Shown: positions 35,401-42,687 of the stretch, piece by piece
How positions within the stretch are numbered: position 1 is the first letter of the stretch
Layout of the letters: every line of letters starts with the position of its first letter
Translations under genes and position numbers: made by a program
The notes under the pieces: model-generated
Told to the model about the DNA's origin: nothing
What the model saw: only the letters and a program-made list of their open reading frames with translations
Databases searched by the model: none
From: Xiheimicrobium sp052034585
GTDB lineage: Bacteria > Myxococcota > Myxococcia > Myxococcales > Myxococcaceae
Direction of reading: 5' to 3'
DNA length: 64,000 nt
NCBI GenBank assembly: GCA_052034585.1
Contig: JBPOIJ010000008.1
Coordinates: forward strand, 62,001-126,000

Positions 35401-37733
35401 CCGTCCTTCGCGTCGACGTCGAACACGCCCACGCGCACCGGACCGAGCGCATCGGCGTCGAGCTGTGCCACGCCCTTGCCGTCGACGATCTTCGTTCGCA
35501 CCTCGGCGATCTTCGAGGTCGTGCCCAGGTTCGGATCGGAGATGCGCGAGAGCCGCACCAGCACGTCGTGGGTCGTCGGCCTCCCGTTGGCGTCTTCACT
35601 GCGGAGCTTGAGGGTCACCCGCTCGCCCGGCCGATAGAGGAAGTGCTCGCTGCGAACGTCGACGAACGACGCCGTTCTCGACACCCGCGCGGAGCCGCTG
35701 CCGACGATCTCGCGGCGGGAGGCGTCGGTCACGAAGACCTGCGCGGTGAACTCGAGATCCATTCCTTGATCGGGCTGCGCTGGCACCTCGACCTCGGCCG
35801 TTCCGTCGGAGCCGGTCTTGAAGGGCAAGGTGTGGCTCGCGAGCTGGCCGTAGTACCCGCGATACCCTCGTCGAGAGCGGTCAGCGTCGCCCTGCTCGTC
35901 GACCTCCTCGGGCCAGGGCGCGAACTGGTGCGCCCACTGGGAGACGGTGACGATCGCGCGCCCTTGTGCGCCAGTGAGTGGGCCGCCCGAGTAGTACTTC
36001 GCGGTCACCTTCAGCTTCACCGGCTGCCCCGGCTTGGGAGCGCCGACTGGAGCGACCGTCACGATCGCCTCGGGTGGCTTGTATTCCTCGACGCGGAAGC
36101 TGAGCGAGGGCTGCTGGAAGGAGTGGCCGGGCTCGTTCACGTACGCTTGGTACAGACCGAGCGAGGCGGTCTTCTGGAGCACGAGGCTCGACGACGCAGT
36201 GCCGAACTCGTTCGTCGTCAGGCTCGGCTTGGCGACCTCCTTGCCGTTCGCGTCGCGAATCACGACGGTGACGGTGCGGTTGGCGAGGGGCTCCGAGGGC
36301 CCGGCTTCACGGGTGCGGAGGAAGAGCTTGAAGCCCACCGTCTCGCCCGGCTTGTAGAGCGGTCGGTCGAACAGCAGGTACGCGAGCTCCTGGCGGTTCC
36401 AGCGTGAGTGGTAGGCCTCGCCCGCGCGCACGTAGGCGACCTGCTCGCCGTGCTTGACCCAGACGTGGTGGGTGCCGCCGGTGGTGGTGTCGCGCTGAAA
36501 CGTCGCGAGCCCCGAGGCGTCGGCCTTGGCGAGCGCGCGATCGGCGAACTCCCCACGAACGATCATCACCTCGGCGCCGGGCTGCGCCTTCCCGGTCTCG
36601 ACGTCGCTCACGAAGATCTGCACCTGGTTGCGATCGGTCTTGCTCCACGCGCCAATCTGCGTGGCGATCGCGAAGTCGGCGACGCTCTGCCCGTCACCGC
36701 TCGCCTCGACGAGGTAGACGCCAGGGCCGGGCACCTCGAGATCGAACGTTCGGCTCCCGGGCGCGTGCGGGCTCTTCACCTCGAGCGTCTCGTTCCACTG
36801 CTTCACGATGGTGCCCTGACCGGCGAAGGCGCGCGTCGAGGCGGGATCCGCGCCGGCGCCCTTGAAGGGGTCGATCTTGCGCAGCGTCCAGCTCAGCTTG
36901 CTCACGTTGCGCCAGTTGACCGACGCCGGCAGCTTCTGGCCTGGGAGCGTCACCTGGTACACCCCGAAGCTCAAGCTGGGGCGGCGAATGTTCTCGGCGG
37001 CGTTGCGCGCGTCGGCGTGGCGGTTCGAGGTCGTCGACGAGAACTTCTTGGTGATGCCGTCGTAGATGGTGAGCGCGTCGAGGTAGCGCTCCCGACCCTC
37101 GCGATCCTGGCCCAGCGCGAAGAGCGCGTCATCGGCCCACTGGCTGTCCGACCCGCCGACCTCGGTGAGCTCCCGCTCGCCCTTGCTGCGAGACGGCTCC
37201 ACCCGGAGCCAGGCCTGGCCTCGGTAGAAGCGCGCTTGGGCCTTCTCGTCTCCCGATCGCGAATACTCGAGCACGCAGCCGGCGAAGCGCTCTGCGTTGG
37301 TCGGGTCGTAGACCGCGTTCTGCGCGCGAGCGAGACAGCCGCCCACGAGCATTCTGCGGGCCTCGTCGCCGACTCGTCCGTCCGACTTTGCCGCGGTCTG
37401 CAGGAGCGCCATCGACTGCTCGAACGATCGATGGCCCTGCTGCGAGAGCGCCCACTGCGCATACGCCCGGGCGAAGTCCTGCTCGCCTTGATCGGCGAGC
37501 TTGATCAGCTCGTTCGCGCCCGCGCCTTTGCCGACCCGCCAGCAGGCGTGCGTCTTCTTGACGGTCGCTTCTCTCGCGAGCGGCGAGGCTGGGTTCGCCT
37601 TGAGGAAGGCTTCGAACGTGTCGCAGGCCTTCGAGTACGACTGCTCCCAGAGGTACTTGTTGGCGGCCTCGAAGGAGGCCTCCTGAGCGGCAGCGGCCGT
37701 GGCGACGAGGACGAGAAGGGGAATCGAACGCAT
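32496..37733 (-). CDS. Full-length bacterial alpha-2-macroglobulin with intact thioester
   Basis: The protein has 1745 residues from ATG 37733, giving signal peptide MRSIPLLVLVATAAAAQ. There is no lipobox, so it is probably soluble in the periplasm or secreted. The N-terminal ~280 residues are TPR-like helices (YLWEQSYSKACDTFEAFLKANP). Macroglobulin domains follow, with MG2 hallmark LLFDRPLYKPGETVGFKLFL (about 460-480). A bait-region domain and then the A2M segment (GWYPTLEGKAG, KVTDSLTSWKAIATV) come next. The thioester motif PYGCVEQ has its Cys at about residue 1271. Bacterial A2Ms trap attacking proteases covalently after bait cleavage. The family is usually paired with PbpC in enterobacteria; no penicillin-binding protein gene lies nearby here. 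Compare the thioester-less split homologue at 3247-8714. Confidence 0.92.
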   Translation of the reverse strand: MRSIPLLVLVATAAAAQEASFEAANKYLWEQSYSKACDTFEAFLKANPASPLAREATVKKTHACWRVGKGAGANELIKLADQGEQDFARAYAQWALSQQGHRSFEQSMALLQTAAKSDGRVGDEARRMLVGGCLARAQNAVYDPTNAERFAGCVLEYSRSGDEKAQARFYRGQAWLRVEPSRSKGERELTEVGGSDSQWADDALFALGQDREGRERYLDALTIYDGITKKFSSTTSNRHADARNAAENIRRPSLSFGVYQVTLPGQKLPASVNWRNVSKLSWTLRKIDPFKGAGADPASTRAFAGQGTIVKQWNETLEVKSPHAPGSRTFDLEVPGPGVYLVEASGDGQSVADFAIATQIGAWSKTDRNQVQIFVSDVETGKAQPGAEVMIVRGEFADRALAKADASGLATFQRDTTTGGTHHVWVKHGEQVAYVRAGEAYHSRWNRQELAYLLFDRPLYKPGETVGFKLFLRTREAGPSEPLANRTVTVVIRDANGKEVAKPSLTTNEFGTASSSLVLQKTASLGLYQAYVNEPGHSFQQPSLSFRVEEYKPPEAIVTVAPVGAPKPGQPVKLKVTAKYYSGGPLTGAQGRAIVTVSQWAHQFAPWPEEVDEQGDADRSRRGYRGYYGQLASHTLPFKTGSDGTAEVEVPAQPDQGMDLEFTAQVFVTDASRREIVGSGSARVSRTASFVDVRSEHFLYRPGERVTLKLRSEDANGRPTTHDVLVRLSRISDPNLGTTSKIAEVRTKIVDGKGVAQLDADALGPVRVGVFDVDAKDGAPPIAGTDLWLTSDTKPMPPAGPGFQLLMDRAPLAVGNALRALVVTPNPGGHVWLTLEHDVVVSSRVIEMNGRAKYVEFQLPPEAMPNVWLTAQRYENGDALRQQLGLRVKGTDVGLDVSVAFDRLVSEPGATVPVSIRANSKAGNVGPTETALTIVDEALFAIEPERKDLLPFFSRQQRQLSVQTRRSVDWKSVRKRPVPQPKADPSQPTKEAQREQSRDRGAGIALGATTAAAPAPPATEAAERKAKKSEPADLNEEAPSGFGNDKAAAAPVRTRTDFGSSAGWYPTLEGKAGVPVSQPVKVTDSLTSWKAIATVVTKSVSMGQGAASMRTAMPLMVRLQSPRFFIEGDEVVLSAVVESHLPKAAPVEVTITAPGLTALGPAKKTITATPDQVTRFDVRYKVVDLGDRVLRAQVRSGSSADAMELTIPALVHGSAQRQFFAGRLSDSFTFDVELPQKRKAGLTRLDLTLSPSLLSVMLDGLPYLAQYPYGCVEQTLSRFVPAVIARKAVKDGNLPATRIPKDLDDMVQKGLERLVGFQHGDGGWGWWQSDRTNLWMTAYVVYALGLAKDAGVGIDASMITRGRNYLLGHLGEALDQPDTHAFAVYALAESGPVPKPVLDQTFERRTKMAPRGRALVALALLAAKDGRARIAVENLDDVVKTAQARPDAAVGEANDAWSTSAAIEATAATLTAMNRWPEGSKYVGALTDFLVLRRNGGKWRTTRDTAFAIYALADIARKEKASTQQGSFSVTINGKPVKQLKYVSGGLELPSLVFADQDFKAGKNTVVVKRDGGGTGYWAATWDVFNQNDFIKGVGGEVKVARTYTLLGKPSNEQGRAPTEYGMPVESGVRVRVDLEITANKAVEFVMLEDLKPAGFEAVQQRSGPEVCNYACAHAELRTDRVAMFMPELRVGTTKLSYELRAETPGKFAALPARAEAMYAPEIQATADEMRFEVRDAPTSGVATQ

Positions 37734-37904
37734 GGCGTCTCCTGAGCGAGGTGGAACGCGTGCACCGCCGCGGACTGTTCCATGAAAGCGGCGGAGAACC
37801 GGCACGATTCGGGAGCGCGTTCGATCTCGTGACGCATTGGTCCGAAGAACCGTGCGACGGGCCCGAACTGGCTCAGCCCAGTCGTCGCGTCGGAGCGCGG
37901 TGAG

Positions 37905-37976
37905 TGGGCCCAGCAGGATTCGAACCTGCAACCAAGCGGTTATGAGCCGCCAGCTCTACCGTTGAGCTATGGGCCC
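37905..37976 (-). tRNA. tRNA with CAT anticodon (tRNA-Met or tRNA-Ile2)
   Basis: The 72-nt cloverleaf reads 5' from 37976. The acceptor stem GGGCCCA/TGGGCCC is perfect, the D arm is AGCTCAACGGTAGAGC, the anticodon stem GGCGG/CCGCT holds loop CTCATAA with anticodon CAT, and the T arm GCAGG-TTCGAAT-CCTGC is followed by discriminator A. The 3' CCA is not encoded (CTCA follows). A CAT anticodon can be elongator Met or the minor Ile2, whose C34 is converted to lysidine. The anticodon arm resembles E. coli ileX more than metT, but I cannot decide from sequence alone. Initiator tRNA is unlikely because the anticodon stem lacks the three consecutive G-C pairs. Confidence 0.93.
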
Positions 37977-38079
37977 GGTAGACGCGCGCGGTTGTCGCAC
38001 AACCTCCGCGCCCGCGCACCGACGACCGCCCCGGCGATCTCCGACCGGCTTTCCCCGCGCATGCAGTACAAGCGCCTTC

Positions 38080-38697
38080 GTGCCCCGGCGCTCGAAGGCC
38101 AGCCGCGAGACGTACCACCACGGCGATCTCCGCAACGCCCTCGTCGCTGCCGCGGTCGAGCTCGTCGAAGGCTCGTCCCCCGAAGAGCTCACCTTGCGAG
38201 AGGTCTCCCGGCGGGTCGGCGTCAACCACCGCGCCGCCTATCGCCACTTCGAAGACAAGATCGCGCTCCTCGCCGCCGTCGCCGAAGACGGCTACCGCGT
38301 CCTCCTCGCCGAGATGAAGGAGGCAGTCGCGATGCGCTCGACCAACCGCCTCGATCGGCTCATGCGCCTCGCCCAGGCCTACGTCGTCTTCGCGGTCGAC
38401 CAACCGGCCCGCTACCGCATCATGTTCGGCCGGCGCCTCAACGAAGACGGCCGCTTCCCCGCCCTCGAAGAGCTCGTCGCCGAGGCCTACGAGCTGCTCG
38501 CCAACGAGATCCGCCTCGGGCAGGAACAGAAGCAGCTCCGCCAGGTGCCCGTGCGGGAGCTCGTCTTCGGCTTCTGGTCGATGGTTCACGGGTTCGCGAG
38601 CCTCGCCATCGTTCGCCGCCTGAAGGTGAAGCGCAGCCTCCTCGAGCCCTGGGCCCGCGAGGTCTTCAAGCCCTTCTTCGACGGCCTCGCCCGCTGA
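38080..38697 (+). CDS. TetR/AcrR-family transcriptional regulator (WHG-type C-terminus)
   Basis: The protein has about 205 residues from GTG 38080, chosen because the conserved start of the DNA-binding domain (TYHHGDLRNALVAAAVELV) comes soon after and upstream sequence runs back toward the tRNA. The helix-turn-helix is LTLREVSRRVGVNHRAAYRHFEDK (about 40-65). The C-terminal ligand domain is helical and of the length seen in the WHG-type TetR subgroup. A perfect 17-bp palindrome lies 63 bp beyond its stop, in front of the alpha/beta hydrolase gene, and is the obvious candidate operator. The tRNA is divergent upstream. The ligand is unknown. Confidence 0.88.
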   Translation: MPRRSKASRETYHHGDLRNALVAAAVELVEGSSPEELTLREVSRRVGVNHRAAYRHFEDKIALLAAVAEDGYRVLLAEMKEAVAMRSTNRLDRLMRLAQAYVVFAVDQPARYRIMFGRRLNEDGRFPALEELVAEAYELLANEIRLGQEQKQLRQVPVRELVFGFWSMVHGFASLAIVRRLKVKRSLLEPWAREVFKPFFDGLAR

Positions 38698-38760
38698 GCG
38701 GTGGCTGGCAGGTGCGCCGGTGACCCACCTGGAGTTGCGCGCGCGCTGCCTCGTCGCTAG

Positions 38761-38777
38761 TGTCTCCAGTGGAGACA
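38761..38777. promoter_or_regulatory. Perfect palindrome, candidate TetR operator overlapping the hydrolase ribosome binding site
   Basis: TGTCTCC-AGT-GGAGACA is a perfect 7-bp inverted repeat with a 3-bp centre. Its right arm contains GGAG (38771-38774), spaced 9 nt from the ATG at 38784, so the Shine-Dalgarno of the hydrolase is part of the palindrome. Size and symmetry fit a TetR-family operator, and a TetR gene lies directly upstream. Confidence 0.6.
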
Positions 38778-38783
38778 TTGCCA

Positions 38784-39653
38784 ATGCCGACGCCCCTCCG
38801 AATCTCCGCGACCGATGGCTACGCTCTGGGGGCGCGGCTGTATGGCGAGCAGTCGGCCGGCCCGTTGATCGTCGTCGCGGGCGCGACCGCGGTGAAGCAG
38901 GCGTACTACTCGCGCTTCGCGGCCTGGCTGTCACTGCAGGGCGCCACCGTGCTCACCTTCGACTACCGGGGCATCGGTGACTCACGGCCGCACTCGCTTC
39001 GACGCTTTCCGGCGCGCATGCGCGACTGGGGCCAGCACGATCTCGAAGGGGTGCTCCAGTTCGCGAACCACGAGCGTGGCTCCCGGCCGCTGCACTTCAT
39101 CGGGCACTCGGTCGGCGGCCAGCTCCTCGGGCTCGCCACGAGCACTCCGACCCTCGACCGGATTGTCACCGTCGCCTCGCAGAGCGGCTACTGGCGCCAC
39201 TGGAGCGGAATGGGCCGGGTGCGGATGGCGACGGTGATGTTCGGCGTGATTCCAGCCGTCGCGAGCACCCTCGGCTACGTGCCGGGCAGCCTCGGCATGG
39301 GCGAGGATCTCCCGGGAGAGGTGGCCCTCGAGTGGGCGCGCTGGTGCCGACACCCCGACTACCTCCTCGGCTACGTGGCGACTCCCGCGGACTACGCCCG
39401 CGTCCGTGCGCAGGTGCTCGCGCTGAGCCTCGCCGACGACGACTTCTACGGCCCGAAGCCGGCGGTCGATCGGCTGCACTCGTTGCTGACTGGCGCCTCC
39501 GTCGAGCGACGCCACGTGACGCCCGCGGAGATCGGTGCTCCGGCCATCGGGCACTTCGGCTTCTTCCGCTCGGCCTTCGAAGAGACGCTCTGGCCGATGG
39601 CCTCGTCCTTCCTCCTCGCGCCGCGAGTGAACGAGCAGTCGGCCGTCGCCTGA
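38784..39653 (+). CDS. Alpha/beta hydrolase
   Basis: The protein has 289 residues from ATG 38784 (a GTG at 38760 would add eight residues but would lie on the palindrome and lacks a ribosome binding site). It has an alpha/beta-hydrolase fold: oxyanion region VVAGATAVKQAYY, the strand TVLTFDYRGIGDS, nucleophile elbow GHSVGGQ with Ser109, an acid candidate in LADDDFYGP and a C-terminal His in AIGHFGFF. The substrate may be an ester or lipid, but the motif set does not say which. The gene follows the TetR regulator and is separated from it only by the candidate operator, so it is probably the regulated target. It converges on the ATL gene with a 3-bp gap. Confidence 0.88.
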   Translation: MPTPLRISATDGYALGARLYGEQSAGPLIVVAGATAVKQAYYSRFAAWLSLQGATVLTFDYRGIGDSRPHSLRRFPARMRDWGQHDLEGVLQFANHERGSRPLHFIGHSVGGQLLGLATSTPTLDRIVTVASQSGYWRHWSGMGRVRMATVMFGVIPAVASTLGYVPGSLGMGEDLPGEVALEWARWCRHPDYLLGYVATPADYARVRAQVLALSLADDDFYGPKPAVDRLHSLLTGASVERRHVTPAEIGAPAIGHFGFFRSAFEETLWPMASSFLLAPRVNEQSAVA

Positions 39654-39656
39654 CGA

Positions 39657-39959
39657 TCAGCCTGGGCGCCACCGCGCACTGCTGGGAACCCGCCGGCCCG
39701 TCACCTCGACGCCTTCGCGGCGCAGCTTCGGGGCTTGCTTCGCGGCGATCTCCTTCGCCACCGTGCCGTCGCTCTTGATCACCCGCCACCAGGGCACGTC
39801 GTCGAGCAGGTGGAGCGAGCGCACGACCGCCCGCGCCCGCCCCGGCTTGCCTGCGAGGAGCGCGATCAACGCGTAGCTGCCGGTCATGCCCTTGGGGATC
39901 TGCCGCACCGCTTTGGCGACCGCCTCGTCCCACGGGCTGCGTGGCGTCGTCTTCTTCAC
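39657..39959 (-). CDS. atl: Alkyltransferase-like protein (ATL, MGMT-type DNA-binding domain without the Cys)
   Basis: The protein has 100 residues and starts GTG, overlapping the stop of the upstream gene as GTGA. It has the winged-helix part of O6-alkylguanine-DNA alkyltransferase: IPKGMTGSYALIALLAGKPGRARAVVRSL and DVPWWRVIKSDG. In MGMT the active-site motif is PCHRV; here it reads PWWRV, so the alkyl-accepting Cys is replaced by Trp. Alkyltransferase-like proteins of this kind bind O6-alkylguanine and hand the lesion to nucleotide excision repair rather than repairing it themselves. The double Trp differs from the PWHRV of well-known ATLs. Being coupled to a coiled-coil membrane protein gene is unexpected. 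Confidence 0.88.
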   Translation of the reverse strand: MKKTTPRSPWDEAVAKAVRQIPKGMTGSYALIALLAGKPGRARAVVRSLHLLDDVPWWRVIKSDGTVAKEIAAKQAPKLRREGVEVTGRRVPSSARWRPG

Positions 39960-40960
39960 CTGGTGCGTTCCTTCGTCCTCACCGCGCCCTCGTCGGTCCC
40001 GATCTCGCTCACCGGGCTCGCTTCCCCACGCCGCACGGCCTCGAGCGCCTCGGAGATCGCCCCGAGCTCGTCGTTGAGCCGCTTCACGCTCGTCTTCACG
40101 CCCTCGAGCTGGACGGAGCTGGTCGTCGACTTCGCCACCGAGACGCGGGTGCGCAGCTCCTGCAAGTGAACGAGCAGCGAGGTGTATTCCCCGTCGACGC
40201 GCTCGGTCATCAGCGCGAGGTGTTCGAGCGCCTGACGTTGGCCTCCCATCGAGTGGAGCGCCTCTTCCATGCGCTGCTTCGTCTCGGGATCGGTCGCGGC
40301 GTCGTGCCGGGCCTGGAGCGACTGGCGCTGCTGCTCGAGCTGAGCGAGCCGGCCCTTCGCGTCTTCGGCGAGCAGCTGCTGGCGGCGTTGATCGAGCGAC
40401 TTCAAGGTGACGCGCATCGAGGCGACGGTCTTCTCCGGTTGGCTCACGAAGGCGCGCACCGCCTCGGGCGCGGCGGCGAGATCGGCGAGGAGCTGATCAC
40501 AGGTGACGTCGACCTCGTGTCGCGCTGGCGGATCGGTCGAGGGGGTTGCGGCTTGGTTCGAGTCTGCGAGCGCCTTCTCGACCCGGGCGACCTTCGCCAG
40601 CTGGCTCGCCCCGGCGAGCCCGAAGCCCAGCGCGACGAAGATCATCCAGAACAGGTCGTGGTTGTTCGCGGCGATGACCGCGCAGACTGCGGCGACGGCG
40701 AGCTCGATCACGCCGCCGATGACCGACGGCGCTTCCTCGCGCCGCTTTCGGGCTTCCTTGCGCGCCTTGCGTTCTTGTTTTCGTTCCTGAGCGCGCTCCG
40801 CCTTGTCGAGTGCCCGCTCGAGCTTCTCCTCGAGCTTGTGGGTGATGCGCTCCATCGTCTTCGCGCGGTCGGTGCGCGTCCGCACCTCCCAGGCCTCGAT
40901 GTCCTTCAGCAGCTGGTCGCCGAGGTGTTCGAGGCGCTTCTGGAGATCGTCGTTCGCCAT
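39956..40960 (-). CDS. Coiled-coil membrane protein of unknown function
   Basis: The protein has 334 residues from ATG 40960; a longer open frame upstream runs through the neighbouring lipoprotein gene in antisense and is rejected. The N-terminal ~80 residues form a highly charged coiled coil (RAQERKQERKARKEARKRRE). Two close membrane helices follow at about 82-125 (GGVIELAVAAVCAVIAA, LFWMIFVALGFGLAGAS). A long cytoplasmic coiled-coil C-terminus follows (RRQQLLAEDAKGRLAQLEQQ). The layout resembles XpaC-like proteins, but I saw no diagnostic motif. Its stop overlaps the ATL start, so they share a transcript. It is divergent from the lipoprotein gene at 41048. Confidence 0.7.
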   Translation of the reverse strand: MANDDLQKRLEHLGDQLLKDIEAWEVRTRTDRAKTMERITHKLEEKLERALDKAERAQERKQERKARKEARKRREEAPSVIGGVIELAVAAVCAVIAANNHDLFWMIFVALGFGLAGASQLAKVARVEKALADSNQAATPSTDPPARHEVDVTCDQLLADLAAAPEAVRAFVSQPEKTVASMRVTLKSLDQRRQQLLAEDAKGRLAQLEQQRQSLQARHDAATDPETKQRMEEALHSMGGQRQALEHLALMTERVDGEYTSLLVHLQELRTRVSVAKSTTSSVQLEGVKTSVKRLNDELGAISEALEAVRRGEASPVSEIGTDEGAVRTKERTR

Positions 40961-41047
40961 GAAGATTCCGTGAAGAAACGATGTCGAGTCGGTGCCGCGC
41001 CGACGGTTTCGCTCGGTGTCTTCTTCCACGCAACAGGAGGAAGCACC

Positions 41048-41818
41048 ATGACTCGTCTCATCCCCATCGTCGCCGCCGTCGTCGTGTCCAGCTGTGCCGC
41101 CGGTCGCGCTGCCCAGCCAACTCTCTCGCCCCTCGCCTTCGAGGCGGGGCCAGCAGCGCCCGCGGTGCTCGAGCAGAACCACTTCGCGCGCGATCGGGGC
41201 ACGGTCTCGGAGAGCGAGCTGCGCGACATCCTCGCCTCGCCGGTGTTCCTCGAGGAGAACGCCCGCGTCGGCGTGCTGCCGGTGATGGTTCGCTACGAGC
41301 TCGACGAGGCCGTGCCGGTGGAGGCAGCGCCCTCGAGCCTGGTGGAGTCTCTCGAGAGCTCGGGGTTGGTCGAGCTGGCGACCGAGGTCTCGAGCGAGTG
41401 GCCCGTCGATCGCGGCGTCGCAGGCCTCCGCGAACTCGCCGCCCGCTATCGCACCGAGTACCTGCTGCTCTACCGGCACCGCTTCGTCGACGCCGATCGG
41501 CTGAACCCGGCCGCGCTCAGCTATCTCACCTTGATCGCTTCGCTCTTCGTGCCTGGCACCACCATCGAGTCGTCGGGGGTGCTGGAGGCGACGCTCTTCG
41601 ACGTGAAGACGGGCACCATCCTCTTCACCGTGAACGAGCGGGTGCACGGCGAGGCGGTCACCTCACCAGTCGCAGCCGAACGCAACCAGGAGCAGCAGCA
41701 CCGCGCGCTCGTGAAGGAGGGCGTCAAGCGGCTCGCCGACCAGGTGCTCCTCCGAATGCGGCGGTTGGTGGCCTCCCGGCCAGGCGCCCATGAGGCTCCT
41801 CGTGCCGAACTCCGCTGA
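41048..41818 (+). CDS. Lipoprotein of unknown function
   Basis: The protein has 256 residues from ATG 41048 with AGGAGGAAGCACC upstream, a very good ribosome binding site. The signal peptide ends in lipobox VVSSC (Cys at about 16). The mature part has alternating strands and helices, including ENARVGVLPVMVRYELDEAVPVE, LRELAARYRTEYLLLYRHRFVDAD and GVLEATLFDVKTGTILFTVNER. This pattern is seen in lipoproteins with a CsgG-like or TolB-N-like alpha/beta core that carry the phrase 'lfdvktG.ilf', but the assignment is tentative. The C-terminus is basic. It precedes the LysM-M23 peptidase gene by 50 bp on the same strand. Confidence 0.75.
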   Translation: MTRLIPIVAAVVVSSCAAGRAAQPTLSPLAFEAGPAAPAVLEQNHFARDRGTVSESELRDILASPVFLEENARVGVLPVMVRYELDEAVPVEAAPSSLVESLESSGLVELATEVSSEWPVDRGVAGLRELAARYRTEYLLLYRHRFVDADRLNPAALSYLTLIASLFVPGTTIESSGVLEATLFDVKTGTILFTVNERVHGEAVTSPVAAERNQEQQHRALVKEGVKRLADQVLLRMRRLVASRPGAHEAPRAELR

Positions 41819-41868
41819 AACGGCCCGTCGAAAACTGGCTCCGGCACAGGGTTGTCGCAGATTCGAGG

Positions 41869-42687
41869 GTGGTGACGAGGCCCCTCACACTCACGCTCCT
41901 GGCGGCGCTCTCGACGGGGTGTGTCACCACTGCGGCGACCAGCGGCTTTTCGCCCAAGCCGCACCGTGAACTCGAGCTCGTCACCACCATTCGGGACGGA
42001 GACGTGCGGCACCGGGTCGAGCGAGGTCAGACGCTGTACCGGATCGCCAAGACCTACGGGCTGTCGGTCGACGAGCTGATGCAGGCGAACCGCATCGACG
42101 ATCCGCGCGAGCTCCAGATCGGCGAGGAGCTCGTCATTCCAGGTGCGAAGGCGCCCCAGCCGAAGGTCGTCGAAGCCGATGCGCCGGAGCCCGTTCCTCC
42201 CGATCGACCCGTCACCGTCACCAAGCGTCAACCGAAACCGGCGCATGTCGGCACCTCGAACGGTCCGCTGAGCTGGCCGCTCCGGGGCGTGCTCTACGCG
42301 CGCTTCGGCCGGAAGGGCAAAGAGCCCCACGACGGCATCGATCTCTCGGCGCCGGCGGGCACTCCGGTGAAGACGGCAGCTCCCGGCACCACGCTCTATG
42401 CCGGCGAGCAGAAGGGCTACGGCCTCATCGTCATCGTCGAGCACGCCGAAGGCCTGGTGACGCTCTACGCGCACAACCGCGACGTGCGGGTGAAGACGGG
42501 GCAGAAGGTTCGCGAGGGCCAGGTGGTCGCGACCGTCGGTGATTCGGGAAAGACGAGCGGGCCTCACGTGCACTTCGAGGTGCGGCGCGATGGGCGGCCC
42601 GTCGACCCGCTGGAGTACCTCGGCCCGGTGCCAGCGAACGAGCCGGCCAAGAAGGACAGCTCTGGCTCGGTGTCAGCGCGAAGGTGA
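41869..42687 (+). CDS. LysM-M23 peptidoglycan endopeptidase lipoprotein (NlpD/EnvC-like)
   Basis: The protein has 272 residues and starts at tandem GTG codons (41869 or 41872). The signal peptide ends in lipobox LSTGC. One LysM domain (about 43-88: HRVERGQTLYRIAKTYG...) is followed by a Pro-rich linker and an M23 (LytM) domain with HDGIDLSAPAGTPV (His154, Asp158) and GPHVHFEVR (His233 and His235). The four zinc-site residues are all present, so unlike NlpD this member should be catalytically competent as an endopeptidase. It is anchored by lipid, probably at the outer membrane. Its 3' end overlaps the convergent TolB-like gene by 15 bp. Confidence 0.92.
   Translation: MVTRPLTLTLLAALSTGCVTTAATSGFSPKPHRELELVTTIRDGDVRHRVERGQTLYRIAKTYGLSVDELMQANRIDDPRELQIGEELVIPGAKAPQPKVVEADAPEPVPPDRPVTVTKRQPKPAHVGTSNGPLSWPLRGVLYARFGRKGKEPHDGIDLSAPAGTPVKTAAPGTTLYAGEQKGYGLIVIVEHAEGLVTLYAHNRDVRVKTGQKVREGQVVATVGDSGKTSGPHVHFEVRRDGRPVDPLEYLGPVPANEPAKKDSSGSVSARR

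Noticed and set aside
38760..38783. GTG at 38760 as the hydrolase start
   Set aside because: It has no ribosome binding site and would place the first codons on the palindrome; ATG 38784 has GGAG at good spacing.
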